Shown: positions 48,801 to 60,699 of the stretch, piece after piece
Position numbering within the stretch: the first letter of the stretch is position 1
How the letters are laid out: each line of letters begins with the position of its first letter
Origin: Heliocidaris tuberculata
Taxonomy: Eukaryota > Echinodermata > Echinoidea > Camarodonta > Echinometridae
NCBI GenBank assembly: GCA_025618425.1
Contig: CM046847.1
Span: forward strand, 4,853,759 to 4,917,758
Length of the DNA: 64,000 nt
Direction: 5' to 3'
Position numbers and translations under genes: made by a program
The notes under the pieces: generated by a model
What the model was told of the DNA's origin: nothing
What the model saw: only the letters and a program-made list of their open reading frames with translations
Database searches by the model: none

Positions 48801-49545
48801 GCCAAATGACATGCAGCTGATTTACCTGTGTATGGACGGATGTAATACATGAAAAAAATGCACATTTCTCATGTAAAGGAATCAATTCCACAATGATTTG
48901 TTAGTATTTGTTATATTTTTATTCTTTGCTCCCTAGATTTAGATTATTGCTATAGTTTAGTTTGGATTCTCACCAGAATAATCTTTTGGGATTTGAAGCT
49001 AGCAACCACTGATCTTGCTTCTGCAGAAGATCTCTCGTCTTTGCAATAGAAAGTCTTGTGTTTGGTATTTATTTTCCTTAAAAAGGTACATGTAAGAGAG
49101 TATGGAGGAGTATGTAACTGAACAAGGAGCATTCAGCTGTGAATCCTGTCTTAAGTTGTACTTTGGTGGGTTGATGTAAGCGATCCCTCAGGGGAAGGAG
49201 GAGGGGGGGGGGGGCTGAGATGAGAAACAAGGTCCTGCCATAATCTTAGAAAACTACTCTGTGGTGTTGTCAACAGAGATAAGTGCTCAGCAAGTTCATG
49301 GACAAACGCATCATATGTTGAGAGCCAGGAGGCCGTTAACACTGCATACATGTAGAAGATACAAATTAATGCCCTTGTAGCTCTAAGCCAACGACATGAA
49401 AGGGGTGAAAAGGCTGCCCTTGAAATGTCTTCATCACCAGCAATGACATGTTGTAAATTATTGTCAATACTTGGGTTTTCTAATTCCCTTCTAACTGAAC
49501 CCATACATCAAAAAATAACCTGAAATGCTACATGTTATAGCTTAT

Positions 49546-49691
49546 AACAACATAAAAACTACTTTCGAAAAATGAACTCAAGGGCAATTTCATTACGTAA
49601 TGCGTCATTGTAATGTTCGCACATTTCTAAAGGTGATAGGGCTATTGAAATTGTCTTGAGTTTATTTTTCGAAAGTAGTTTTTATCGTGTT
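49546..49691. mobile_element. AACACGATAAAAAC MITE, second copy
   Basis: 146 bp with the same TIRs (left end slightly decayed), flanked by TTAT on both sides (49542-49545 and 49692-49695). This supports a 4-bp, AT-rich target duplication for the family. Confidence 0.85.
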
Positions 49692-50697
49692 TTATTCTTT
49701 TGTTCACTTCTTCAGGCATGATCACCTTAGTCATATAAACTGTATTTATAACAGATTGTGCATTCACTTATATCTTCAGATTTAAAATGTACTAAGTTCT
49801 AGTAAGTTAGTTTATTTATTGAGATACATTGAGTAGTAGTCCACATTCTTTCTTTAAAATATTTGTGAAGGAATGATTGTTTAAGCTTTTTGTATTGTTT
49901 TCAACTTTCAGCAAGGTACCCCTCTAAGTTTAAATACTGTGTGACAAAGAGGCCTTTTAATGCTGCTCCTCTAGTGCATAATTAATGTTTCTTTCCAAGT
50001 TCATAAGGGCTATTTATTTTATCTTGTGCTGTTTATTTAAAGAGAATTTGAGAAAATATCAAGAGCTGACTTCATACGACAAATATATTGTATACATCCA
50101 GTAGGAAATGGATAAATTGGTTGTCTATGATATGTTGAAATGAGGTTTTAAGTATAGTCTAATCGAATTAACCAAGATATTTACCTCCTCAAGATGAATT
50201 TGTTTCTAACATTGATTATTTCTTAACTATTTATCCCAGAAACTCCATTAAGTGCCGGGTACATTGGTATTCAAAATGATATGAAACAGCCGATGCGGAG
50301 TCACTCTGAAATGCATTGAAATGTAAATCACATGTCCATGTACCCGTATTTGCCAAAAATAGAATTGTGGTTAAAGTACTAACCACCCACATGAAGAATT
50401 TAGGACTGAAAATTGGATTTTCATAATAATATGCTTCATGAGCAATAAGAGCAAACTCATTAGATCAAGAGTATGAGGGGTCTGCCAAAGTTTCGGTCGT
50501 TTACAAAAGACAGACATGTGGATGTTGATAATGGATTGTTGTATTATATTCTCGACTTACTTGCGCTTATGTCTGATCCTTGTGGTTTTATTTCCATTTA
50601 TTTCTGTGCTAACTTTTGAACACTTCGATTATTCTATTTTCAAAATATGAAAATGTATGATGTGTGTTTTTATTTATGTTTGCAGGCATTTGTTTTG

Positions 50698-50729
<32 letters not shown>

Positions 50730-51311
50730 ATCTTTATCTTTATCTTTAGTCCCTCTTCTGTTTCTCTGCCCCCTCTTTCTCCTTCTCTCTATCTTTCTGT
50801 GTGTCTCTGTCTATCTCTCTCTCTCTATCTCTCTCTCTCTCTATCTCTCTCTCTGTCTATCTCTCTGTCTATCTCTCTGTCTATCCCTCTCTCTGTCTAT
50901 CTCTCTCTGTGTCTATCTCTCTCTCTCTGTCTATCTCTCTCTCTCTGTCTATCCCTCTCTCTGTCTATCTCTCTCTCTGTCTATCCCTCTCTCTGTCTAT
51001 CTCTCTGTCTATCCCTCTCTCTGTCTATCTCTCTCTCTGTCTATCTCTCTCTCTGTCTATCTCTTTCTCTCTATCTCTTTCTCTCACTCTCTGTCTTTCT
51101 CAACCCTTTCCACCCTTTTTCCTGTCTCTTTTTCTTTGGCCTTTTCTCTCTTCTCCTTCTCCTTATATCTCTCTCCTTATATGTATATATATATATCTTT
51201 GTCTCTATCTATCTTTTTCTGTGTCTCTATCTCTTTCTCTCTGTCTTTCTCAACCCTTTCCACCCTTTTTCCTGTCTCTTTTTCTTTGGCTTTTTCTCTC
51301 TTCTCCTTATA

Positions 51312-51357
<46 letters not shown>

Positions 51358-51600
51358 TTGTCTCTATCTCTCTCTCTCTGTCTCTATCTCTTTCTGTCTT
51401 TCTCAACTCTTTCCACCCTTTTCTCTGTCTCTTTTTCTTTGACCCTTTCTCTCTTCTCTTTCTCCTTATATATATATCTCTCCTTATATCTCAGTCTCTC
51501 TTTGTCTCTGTCTCTCGTTCCTCTACAGTGTCTCTTCCCCCTCCCCTTGTTTCCTTTCATCTCATACTAATTTCTTTTTCTTAATCCTTTCTCCCTCCCT
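50698..51600 (+). repeat. CT-rich microsatellite block with a threefold 150-bp unit and (TA)n
   Basis: (CT)n and ctatctctctctgt repeats fill about 900 bp. From 51080 to 51450 a unit of about 150-bp holding tttctcaaccctttccaccc occurs three times. (TA)n runs at 51321-51355. Confidence 0.9.
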
Positions 51601-52034
51601 CTCTGTCTGTCATATTTCAGTCTCAATTTAATTTTCATTCAAATGTTTTGAAATTCGTTCTAGTCCTTGTATGAACGTTTCCATAGAAAAGCACTGTGAA
51701 CATTTCATTAAAAAAAACAAATGTTAGATACTTGAAAGTACTTTTGCTTTGATTTTGTAACAACCATTTGTACATTTACTCATTGTATAAATATTTACAT
51801 GACTATTTGTTTAGTTGTAGTGTTCATTTTCACTGTTACGAGATGCAGTGTGTGTTCATTGGTTTCATGATGATTATGCATTTTGTATGTCTTTTTTTAT
51901 TAAAAAGAAAAGCATTCCAAAACAAAGGCACTATGCAAATTCTATTATTGGTTGTTTTTATGCAGTTACCACTTTCCCTTCTCTTTCTGTCACTCTCTTC
52001 CTCTCCCTGGAAGTTATTATTCACTCGGTTTCAT

Positions 52035-52312
52035 TTCGTTTTTCCGAATGTTCATAATTCCGAAGGTTTGTTACTCCGACGGTTCGTAATTCCGAAATGA
52101 AATAGGGTTCATAATTCCGAAAATGAAAAAGGGTTCATAATTATTTCCAAAGGTTCGTAATTCCGAAAAGTTATGTCGGGCTCTGTTGCATTTTCGGAAT
52201 GACAAAACTTCGGAATTATGAACCCTTGTTCACTTTCTGAATTACTAACCCTTATTCATTTTCGGAATTACGAACTTTATTTCATTATCGGAATTATGAA
52301 CCTTCGGAAAAA
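52035..52312. mobile_element. Palindromic TTCATAATTCCGAA element
   Basis: The left half repeats ggttcataattccgaa and ggttcgtaattccgaa; the right half carries the complement (ttcggaattatgaacc). Together they form a near-palindrome of about 280 bp, followed by a poly-C run. Confidence 0.78.
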
Positions 52313-52515
52313 CGAGTCCCCCCCCCCCCCCCCCCATTCACTCACTCCTTTGATTTGAATTAACCTGTCAGCAATTGCTAATGATTTTCATCAGACTATA
52401 ATGAGAGTCCGGGAGGCGAGAAGGGAAGGAAGGGAGAGAGGGAGAGAGATAAAGGGGGGGGGGGGGGGGGAGCTGACAGGGGTGGTTACTTAGAGATACA
52501 TCATGTACCGGTATA

Positions 52516-53690
52516 TAGAGAAAATGATGGAACAGAACGAAGAGGAGAAAATGGTGGAACAGAACGAAGAGGAGAAAATAGTGGAACAGAACGAAGAGGA
52601 GAAAATGGTGGAACAGAACGAAGAGGAGAAAATGATGGAACAGAACGAAGAGGAGAAAATGATGGAACAGAACGAAGAGGAGAAAATGATGGAACAGAAC
52701 GAAGAGGAGAAAATGATGGAACAGAACGAAGAGGAGAAAATGGTGGAACAGAACGAAGAGGAGAAAATGATGGAACAGAACGAAGAGGAGAAAATGATGG
52801 AACAGAACGAAGAGGAGAAAATGATGGAACAGAACGAAGAGGAGAAAATGATGGAACAGAACGAAGAGGAGAAAATGATGGAACAGAACGAAGAGGAGAA
52901 AATGATGGAACAGAACGAAGAGGAGAAAATGATGGAACAGAACGAAGAGGAGAAAATGATGGAACAGAACGAAGAGGAGAAACTGGTGGAACAGAACAAA
53001 GAGGAGAAAATGATGGAACAGAACGAAGAGGAGAAAATGATGGAACAGAACGAAGAGGAGAAACTGGTGGAACAGAACGAAGAGGAGAAAATGATGGAAC
53101 AGAACGAAGAGGAGAAAATGATGGAACAGAACGAAGAGGAGAAACTGGTGGAACAGAACGAAGAGGAGAAAATGGTGGAACAGAACGAAGAGGAGAAAAT
53201 GATGGAACAGAACGAAGAGGAGAAAATGGTGGAACAGAACGAAGAGGAGAAAATGGTGGAACAGAACGAAGAGGAGAAAATGATGGAACAGAACGAAGAG
53301 GAGAAAATGATGGAACAGAACGAAGAGGAGAAAATGATGGAACAGAACGAAGAGGAGAAACTGGTGGAACAGAACGAAGAGGAGAAAATGATGGAACAGA
53401 ACGAAGAGGAGAAAATGATGGAACAGAACGAAGAGGAGAAAATGATGGAACAGAACGAAGAGGAGAAACTGGTGGAACAGAACGAAGAGGAGAAAATGAT
53501 GGAACAGAACGAAGAGGAGAAAATGATGGAACAGAACGAAGAGGAGAAAATGGTGGAACAGAACGAAGAGGAGAAAATGGTGGAACAAAACGAAGAGGAG
53601 AAAATGATGGAACAGAACGAAGAGGAGAAAATGATGGAACAGAACGAAGAGGAGAAAATGATGGAACAGAACGAAGAGGAGAAAACATAC
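52516..53690 (+). repeat. 27-bp minisatellite, 43 units
   Basis: The unit atgatggaacagaacgaagaggagaaa without its last bases is repeated 43 times almost perfectly. Variation is concentrated in the first two codons (ATG ATG, ATG GTG, CTG GTG, one ATA GTG). Because 27 is divisible by 3 and the unit has no stop, several frames on both strands stay open for nearly 1.2 kb; a forward frame would read M-M-E-Q-N-E-E-E-K. I treat it as a satellite, not a gene. Confidence 0.93.
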
Positions 53691-53889
53691 TGACAAAGCA
53701 ATGTAAATGGAGACATTAAGAGAGAAGAGAGGGAGGGAGGGAGGAGAAGAGATAGAGAGTATTGGGGGAAGAAAGAGAGAAGCAGAAAGACTGAGAGTGC
53801 ACGCGTTAAAAGTCGAGAGAAAGAGAGACAATGTGTGTGTGTGGGGGGGGGGGGGGGGGGGGGAGGTGGTTTGGATTGATTTTTCCAGT

Positions 53890-55160
53890 CACCCAAAATA
53901 CATTGCACATACTTTCAAGCGCTCCTACTTTTTCCTACTTTTCCTACTTTTTTGACCATCCTCCTACTTCTACCTATTCCCCAATTCTCCTTATATATCC
54001 TACCTTGCCCTATGTATTTCTTTGTTTTCCTGTCCTTTATTTCCCATTTATATTCCTCCTTATAATTATATTTTTGTTTTCCTGTTTATGTTATTTTCTC
54101 AGTCTGTATTTCTTATGCATTACTTTACTGTTGTTTTTTTCTATCTTTAATTTTGTATTCTTTTTTATCTATCTGTATTTCTTTGTTTTTCCTTCTCTTG
54201 TTTTCTATTGTTCCTGATGTATTACTTTGTTTCCATGTTCTTAAATCTTAATTTTCTTTCTAATCATATACATTTCTTTTTATATCTGCTTTTCTATCAT
54301 CTTCTCTTTTTATATTTCCTTACGAAGTTACTGTTTTTATCTTTCCACCTCTCTTTCAATATTCCCCTATGCATTTCTTTTAATCCTTTATTTTTTTTCC
54401 TCAAATTTCTATCTCTACATGTGTATTTCTTTGATATTCTCTTTCTATTTTTTCTTTTGTATTTCTTTGTTTTGCCTTCTTTCATCTTTTATCTATGTCT
54501 TTGCCTATGTTTTTCTTTAATTCAATTTTCTTTCCATCTATTCTTATGTATTTCTACGTTTTTCAATATCCAGTTTTCTATCTTTCCTTATGTATTCTTT
54601 TCCCCCTCTTATTTTCTATACTTCCTTATGTATTTCTGTATTGTTGTTTTTTTTTCTTCTCTCGTTTTCTATCTTTCTTTATTCAGTTCTTTATTTCCCC
54701 TAATGTAATGTTCTCATTCTATTCATCCTGATGTATTTTCTCTTTTTTGTTTATATGTCTTCTCTTTCTTTTAATTTATATTTGCTTGTTTCCTGTATTG
54801 TGTATTTCTGTTCTTGTTTACTTCTTTATCTATTTGTATATTTTCTTATATATTGTTTTTTTTTTCTCCTTTCCCTTGTTTGTTTGTTTGTTTGTTGTTT
54901 TTTAAAAAATCTTTTCTTATAAAATTCATTGTTCCCCAAGTCATTAACCTTTTCTTACTATTATATTTTTGTATCTTATTTTCATTTTTCTATTGTCTTC
55001 TGAGTAAAATTCTTATCTATTTGTTTGTTTTTATTTCTATCTTTCATTTTGCAGTCCTTTTTTCTCCTTCTTTAATAATCCTTTCTATTCTTTTGTATTT
55101 TATGGTCTTTTATTTTTCTACATTTCTCTTTCTATTCATATATATATATAATTCATCTTG
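53890..55160 (+). repeat. T-rich degenerate repeat, about 1.25 kb
   Basis: The plus strand is strongly T/C-biased. Variants of tatgtatttctttgttttcc recur irregularly every 50-70 bp. The long open frames here are by-products of the bias. Confidence 0.6.
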
Positions 55161-55366
55161 ATTTCAGTAAAAGAAAATCAAAGAATTTACATTGATATAC
55201 CCAGGTCCTCTGCCAGAAGAAGAGGAATATTTCCTCCTCAACTGGCAAGGGGCAAGGTCACAAAATACAATAACATATACAAAAACAAAGAACAAGTATA
55301 TTAACGAGAACAAAAACGACGATAAAGCAATGAATGATAACGATAACAATAAATGCACAAACATAT

Positions 55367-55655
55367 ATAGGCCTATAGTGTATCAATATTATATATTTCA
55401 AATTAACCAGTAATTAATAATTGTAATTTGAGACAATTTAAAGAAACAGATAGGCCTAGGTCTAGTAAAACTGTTCTTTAAAAAAAAATGCGCCTCGTTG
55501 AATAGAGCGTCTCTTATCTCTCACCTGGTGCAAAATCTTGTACCATTGCACTCATGGCCATTCACTATATAGGCCTACAGTTTATCAATATTATATATTT
55601 CAAATTAACCAGTAATTAATAATTGTAATTTGAGACAATTTAAAGAAACAAATAT
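55367..55655 (+). repeat. Direct repeat pair overlapping the inverted-repeat element
   Basis: tataggcctatagtgtatca and the next 65 bases at 55367-55450 are repeated at about 55570-55652. Confidence 0.8.
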
Positions 55656-55862
55656 AGAATCTTATCATCAATAATAATTTTATGAATAATAAATAATACA
55701 TAATCTCTTACAAGATATCAAACAAATCAAGTGTCAAACAGTACACAAATAGTGAATGGCCATGAGTGCAGTGGTACAAGATTTTGCACCAGGTGAAAGA
55801 TAAGAGACGCTCTATTCAACGAGGCGCATTTTTTTTTAAAGAACAGTTTTACTAGACCTAGT
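55456..55862. mobile_element. Foldback element with arms of about 112 bp
   Basis: The left arm 55456-55568 (ctaggtctagtaaaactg to gccattcactat) and the right arm 55750-55862 are near-perfect inverted repeats around a 180-bp AT-rich spacer. No ORF. Confidence 0.82.
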
Positions 55863-56267
55863 CGATCCAAATATGATCTAGCATGTTTTGTCAAAGCTAT
55901 TTAAAGTATCCCTTTGAGCTTGTCCATGGAATAGGTATAAACACAGATTGTGAGATCTAGTCAGAACAGTGGGCAGTCAAGTAGTGACATGGAAAAAAGA
56001 ACCAATTCTGAGGACATGCAAATTTCCTACTTTTATCCTAGTTTCTCTCTCCTGAATCCTAATTTTCTCCCTCCTTTTTCCGAAATTTGGAACCTACTTT
56101 TCTCCTACCTTTTTTTCCTTGGGTGTGGTTGAAAGCCTGCATTGCCGCTCGGAATATGTAAGTGACAAACAAGTGATAAATCCTGGGGACAAAAATCCAT
56201 GTAAAATTCAAGAACTTTGAATAAAGCAAAGATAGTCGAGAAAAATCATTGACAAACTTCACCACCA

Positions 56268-57585
56268 GAGGCGTCGATCCTAGGGGGGGGGGGCAGGGGG
56301 GGGGGCGATTGCCCCCCAGAAAATATTGGGGGAGGGCAAACATATCATTTTGCCCCCCCCCCCCAATAAATCCGGAGGTGTAAAATAAAATAAGGAAAAA
56401 CTAATGCAAAACTCGGGAAATGAAACCTTCCAAACAATGAAATACAAAAGGTTTTACATGGTCAGACTTCAATTTCTCTAATCTTTACTGCGTCATGTAA
56501 CCGTGGAGAAGCTGTTTTTAAGAGGCGTTCCAAAAAGTCATGACGCCATTAAAAAACGTTCTGAACATACATAATTCAATTCAAAGTTTAAATTTTCATA
56601 TTTATTTAGTTTTTTCTCTATTTTTTTCATATTTTATTAGTGTTTATTTTTTCTATTATTTTGTGTTATATCTTTTCTACTTAATTTGCTGTTATGTAAA
56701 ATATATTTTCCCATCATTTTGTCGTTTTCCATGTGATCTTTAATTCCATTTTCTGTTCATGATATCGATATGCATACTTTACTTAAGTTCAAATTACCAT
56801 CACATCTTTATCAATGCTATGATGATCAGAGGCAGCGCTCCGGGGAAGGGGGGGGGTGCAGGGGGCACAGTGCCCCCTCACTTTTTCAAGTACCCCAAAA
56901 GTGCCCCTTTTCATAGCTGATAAGTCCCTTTTTCTTCGTATAGTGCCCCTTTTTCTTTCTAATAAGTGTCCTTTTTACCTTCTGATGAGTGCCCCTTTTA
57001 ACCTCAGAAATTAGTGCCCCTTTTGTTTTCTGATAAATGCGACATCGGTAGATACTGGTATATATAAAGTATATATATGGGTATGTATGAAGTCCACAAA
57101 GGAGCCTTATACATATAGCTCCAAATAATCAGAGAGGCTTCATAGTAATACATTCCCCTACTGATATCAGCACAATAGTGAGGCAGTAGAGCAGGGGGTA
57201 GGAGGGGCCCAATGCCCTAAATTATACAAGAATGAATAGCGCTCCTAAATTATAAAAGGAACGAGGATAATTTTTTTCTAATTTTTTTCTAAAGCTCACT
57301 CGCTACGCTCGCTCGCATTTACTATTATCTTCTTATCATATTAGGAAAATTGCTGTATGTAATTCAACACCCGTTGCCTTCAGCGTTAGAAATAAATCTT
57401 AAATTTTTTGCTCGCTCGCTCCGCTCGCTCGCAAATGAATAATCAGGCTATTACACTCAACTGCAAAGTAGTTTTTTTTATCTAGAACCATGTTAAGATA
57501 GAAACAATAGCGTGTCGAAAATGATCCTCGGTTGTATATTGATCAGAATGTACCGGTATACTACAACGGATCGACGCCCCTGTTC
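56268..57585. mobile_element. Putative element bounded by GGCGTCGATCC and GGATCGACGCC
   Basis: An exact 11-bp inverted pair at 56272-56282 and about 57568-57578 encloses 1.3 kb with poly-G/poly-C runs and repeats of tgccccttttt. The short ends alone do not prove a transposon. Confidence 0.45.
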
Positions 57586-57689
57586 ACCACAACCGTATAA
57601 TTTAAGCACTGTTATATACATGTAGCTTTATATTGCTGGTATTGGTGCTGGAACGACTCTCTTATGTTGGCGGTAATAATTTTTTTTTT

Positions 57690-57708
57690 TTTAACCAAGA
57701 AGAAGAAA

Positions 57709-57742
<34 letters not shown>

Positions 57743-57908
57743 AGAAGAAGAAGAAGAAGAAGAAGAAGAAGAAGAAGAAGAAGAAGAAGAAGAAGAAGAA
57801 GAAGAAGAAGAAGAAGAAGAAGAAGAAGAAGAAGAAGAAGAAGAAGAAGAAGAAGAAGAAGAAGAAGAAGAAGAAGAAGAAGAAGAAGAAGAAGAAGAAG
57901 AAGAAGAA

Positions 57909-57940
<32 letters not shown>

Positions 57941-57950
57941 AGAAAGAGGA
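57690..57950 (+). repeat. Long (GAA)n trinucleotide tract
   Basis: About 80 nearly uninterrupted GAA units form a purine-only strand, followed by (GGA)n and (GA)n to 58050. Confidence 0.95.
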
Positions 57951-58009
57951 AGAAGAAGATCGAAGAAGAAGAAGAAGAAGGAGAAGGAGGAGGAGGAGGA
58001 GGAGGGGAG

Positions 58010-58050
<41 letters not shown>
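57951..58050 (+). repeat. GGA/GA purine tract following the GAA repeat
   Basis: Mixed gaa, gga and ga units extend the purine strand by 100 bp. Confidence 0.9.
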
Positions 58051-58468
58051 GCCTTCATCTGATCTGAAGAATTGCCGTGTACGAACATGGAATACATGAT
58101 TCCAGAACCTGTTAACCTGTGCTCTCGGCCGAGTCACTGCATGTGTTGGTGGCACGCTCAGTCCACCTCATGCATGCTCAACTCGTTCCGCCGGGAAATA
58201 TCCCAACTCAAACATTTTCTGATTGTAAAATGAAACGTGATCCAATAACAAAGCAGGTCCCAGGGGATCGTAACGCCCACACCCTCTTCATTGAGGAAGG
58301 TGCCCCTTTGAAGGGCTAAAGTAACCATACAGTTTTTTCTTGGGGGGGGGGGGGGGTTGTTCACGGGCTATCAACTTTCCTGTTTCTGTTGGCATACTTG
58401 TCGGCAACTTATTTTGGTCCCAACCTCCCTCCCCCTGCAAATGTCCAACCCTACAATCATGCACCTCA

Positions 58469-58872
58469 AAGCGTACCAATCACCCCAAAAATAATTTCCT
58501 CTGTATGTTAGGGGCTCCATGTCACTATATCATATCCAAGATGTGAGCTCTAAATATTACTTTTATTAGGTTATATTGCAAGTTTAAATCGTAGAACTCC
58601 TATTTCAGATGTCTTGAGGAGTTCTGTGGTTTATATACACTCTCAATAAACATGTTAGTAGACTACTCGACGTACCCGTAAGCGCTCGTATGAAATAGGG
58701 CGCTCGCCGAGCCTAAGTCCGACTTGGGTTCCGAGAGCGGTGTTCTAGGTTATCTTTTATTTTCTTCATACTCCTTAACCCACAGATCACCAGGTAAGCT
58801 TTTTGTAAGGTTGATTTTATACATTCTAGCCGTACACGATGTTTTTTTAAAAAAGATGATTGGTACCTTTAA
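58469..58872. mobile_element. AAAGGGTACCAATCACC-type MITE, copy 2 (opposite orientation)
   Basis: Ends are AAAGCGTACCAATCACC and GATTGGTACCTTT. The interior shares the words agtagactactcgacg and gagcctaagtccgacttgggttcc with copy 1 in reverse complement. Confidence 0.75.
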
Positions 58873-59130
58873 TTCTGCTTTACGCGGTCTTCCAAGTTAC
58901 GAACCGAAGACAGAACGAAGCTACAACTGAAAGTAAAGACAGAACATGTATAGTAGGAGGAAGGTTATCTTTATCAGCACTACTACTACAGATACTGGAG
59001 ATACAAAAGCCTTTCATCGAATGAATTCCTGGAATTATAATTGATGAGCTGCCAGGCACACATGACAACTGCCATGACTGCGCGTGGCGAAACCCGGAGT
59101 TACAAGACTTCTGGAAACTCGGTGGAGATA

Positions 59131-59916
59131 TTAAAGGGAAATCCAACCTTTATAGCAAGTTGCTTTGAAAGAAAGAGGAAAAATCAGAGAAGCAGATTGG
59201 TGAAAGTTTGAACGAAATCGGACAAGCAATAAGAAAGTTATGAATTTTTGGAAGTTGTAATCACTGTGCATATGGGAATTTCAAATTGGCCGAATAGGTA
59301 ATGTCACTGTGATGTAGCTGTGGACAACTCCCCCATTCGCTCTAACACACAAAATGACTAAAATGTCACTTTTATTTTCAAAATGCATTACTCAGTAGGA
59401 TCTTTTCGTTCATGAGGACCTATAACAATATGCTATCTCCAATATATTTTGAGTACTGCCCCAAGGGTAAAAGCGCCTCGAAGAAAACCGCAAATTAATA
59501 ACACGATAAAAACTACTTTCGAAAAATAAACTGAAGACAATTTCAATAGCCCTGTGCCCCTGTCTATCACCTTTAGAAATGTGCGAACATTACAATGGCG
59601 TATTACGTAATCCGAACAAGATTTCTATAGGCGGTACAATAGGCCTTTGAAATTGCCCTTGAGTTTATTTTTCGAAAGTAGTTTTTATCGTGTTTAATGA
59701 TATTTTTGTGTACGACAAATGAGAGAGTTGTCCACAAAAATGTCACAATTGACTCACCAAAATTGCCAATTTTGAGATTAGTAGTGATCTCAAGTTTCAA
59801 ACATCATAACTTTCTTAGTCCTTGTCCGATTTCTTTCAAACTTTCACCATCCTGTTTTTCTTATTTTTCTGCTTTCACACAAATCATCTTATTATCAAGG
59901 TTGGATTGCCCTTTAA
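59131..59916. mobile_element. AAAGGGAAATCCAACC MITE, copy 2, interrupted by a second MITE
   Basis: Same TIRs as at 38010. The sequence is collinear with that copy except for the 195-bp insertion at 59500-59694. Confidence 0.85.
59500..59694. mobile_element. AACACGATAAAAAC MITE nested in the 59-kb element
   Basis: Long TIRs AACACGATAAAAACTACTTT / AAAGTAGTTTTTATCGTGTT extend over about 45 bp. A 4-bp target duplication TAAT is present (59496-59499 and 59695-59698). The empty site, CAAATTAATGAT, is kept at 38359-38370. Confidence 0.88.
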
Positions 59917-60059
59917 TAAAAGGCTACTGAAAGAGTACTTTTTTATATACTCGGACCAAGTGTCTAGTCATTGAGGGGAGGGAGCAGTAGTTTTACCGGT
60001 TTAATATAGTTTGATTTAATGCTAGGGGCGCAGCATCCAACCAAGCGTGGAAGGGCCAA

Positions 60060-60260
60060 ATTTATCAGCCCCAAAGTACGTATATATAGTATATGAATAG
60101 TGCATGGTCTATATATACTGGATTATGTGCACGACAAATACTAAATTATCCGGTTTTGTTTCACCGAGGCAGCAGGCCAAGGTGAAATAGACCTGCACGA
60201 GGGATAATTTAATATTTGGAGTTCGTATAGTCCAGTAATGGTGCATAAATAGAACGTGCA
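60060..60260. repeat. Imperfect inverted repeat around ATTATCC
   Basis: The words gtgcatggtctatatatactgg ... taaattatcc are echoed inverted as ggataattta ... ccagtaatggtgcataaatag. Arms are diverged. Confidence 0.45.
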
Positions 60261-60699
60261 CTAATTGTTATAGTAAATAGACCCCTAGATCTATAACTGT
60301 TATTGTGTATTAGGCCTGGCCCTGGGTCTAGAATTTATAGTCTAGATCTACTGCTGATTTTATAACTCTACAAAAATGGATGGATGTTGCATGGAGGCAG
60401 TGATTTGGATACACATTTGAACATTAAGCTTCTTTTGAAATCATTGCCATTTTGTTTCCGAGAGTATTGAGCCCCAATGGTGCATTCCCCGGTAGAATCC
60501 TTCGCATAAGCAAATGACTCATCCTCTATTCATTTAACACGAGATTCCCTGTGCAAAAATCGAAGATCGTGCACTATAACAAAATTTTTGCACGTCACGT
60601 GATGCGAATCTAACCAATCATAGCACATATTATACATACACTATTTACTATAAATATATAATTCACTTTCCTCCCTTTTCTCTCTCTCTTTCTCTTTTT

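Larger units (their letters stand above)
42466..50640 (+). other. Mostly unique sequence downstream of the MIF4G-like gene; possible long 3' UTR
   Basis: No credible ORF is present. AATAAA hexamers occur at 44877, 46571 and 48088, so polyadenylation could lie 2.4-5.6 kb beyond the stop; none can be chosen from sequence alone. The stretch contains a 110-bp tandem array (43.18-43.61 kb), a degenerate TTGAC-rich array (45.4-45.8 kb) and a MITE (49.55 kb). Confidence 0.4.

Noticed and set aside
50647..51584. Frames of about 300 codons rich in Leu/Ser
   Set aside because: Translations of CT-rich microsatellite sequence in all three frames.
52503..53693. A 396-codon open frame on the plus strand and long frames on the minus strand
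   Set aside because: All arise from the 27-bp stop-free repeat. No unique coding sequence, promoter or splice context is attached.
54208..54708. A 166-codon Phe/Leu-rich ORF that looks like a membrane protein
   Set aside because: T-rich low-complexity sequence gives hydrophobic translations. Frames nearby look the same.
57612..58155. Open frames encoding poly-Glu, poly-Lys, poly-Phe or poly-Leu
   Set aside because: Translations of the (GAA)n tract in different frames.
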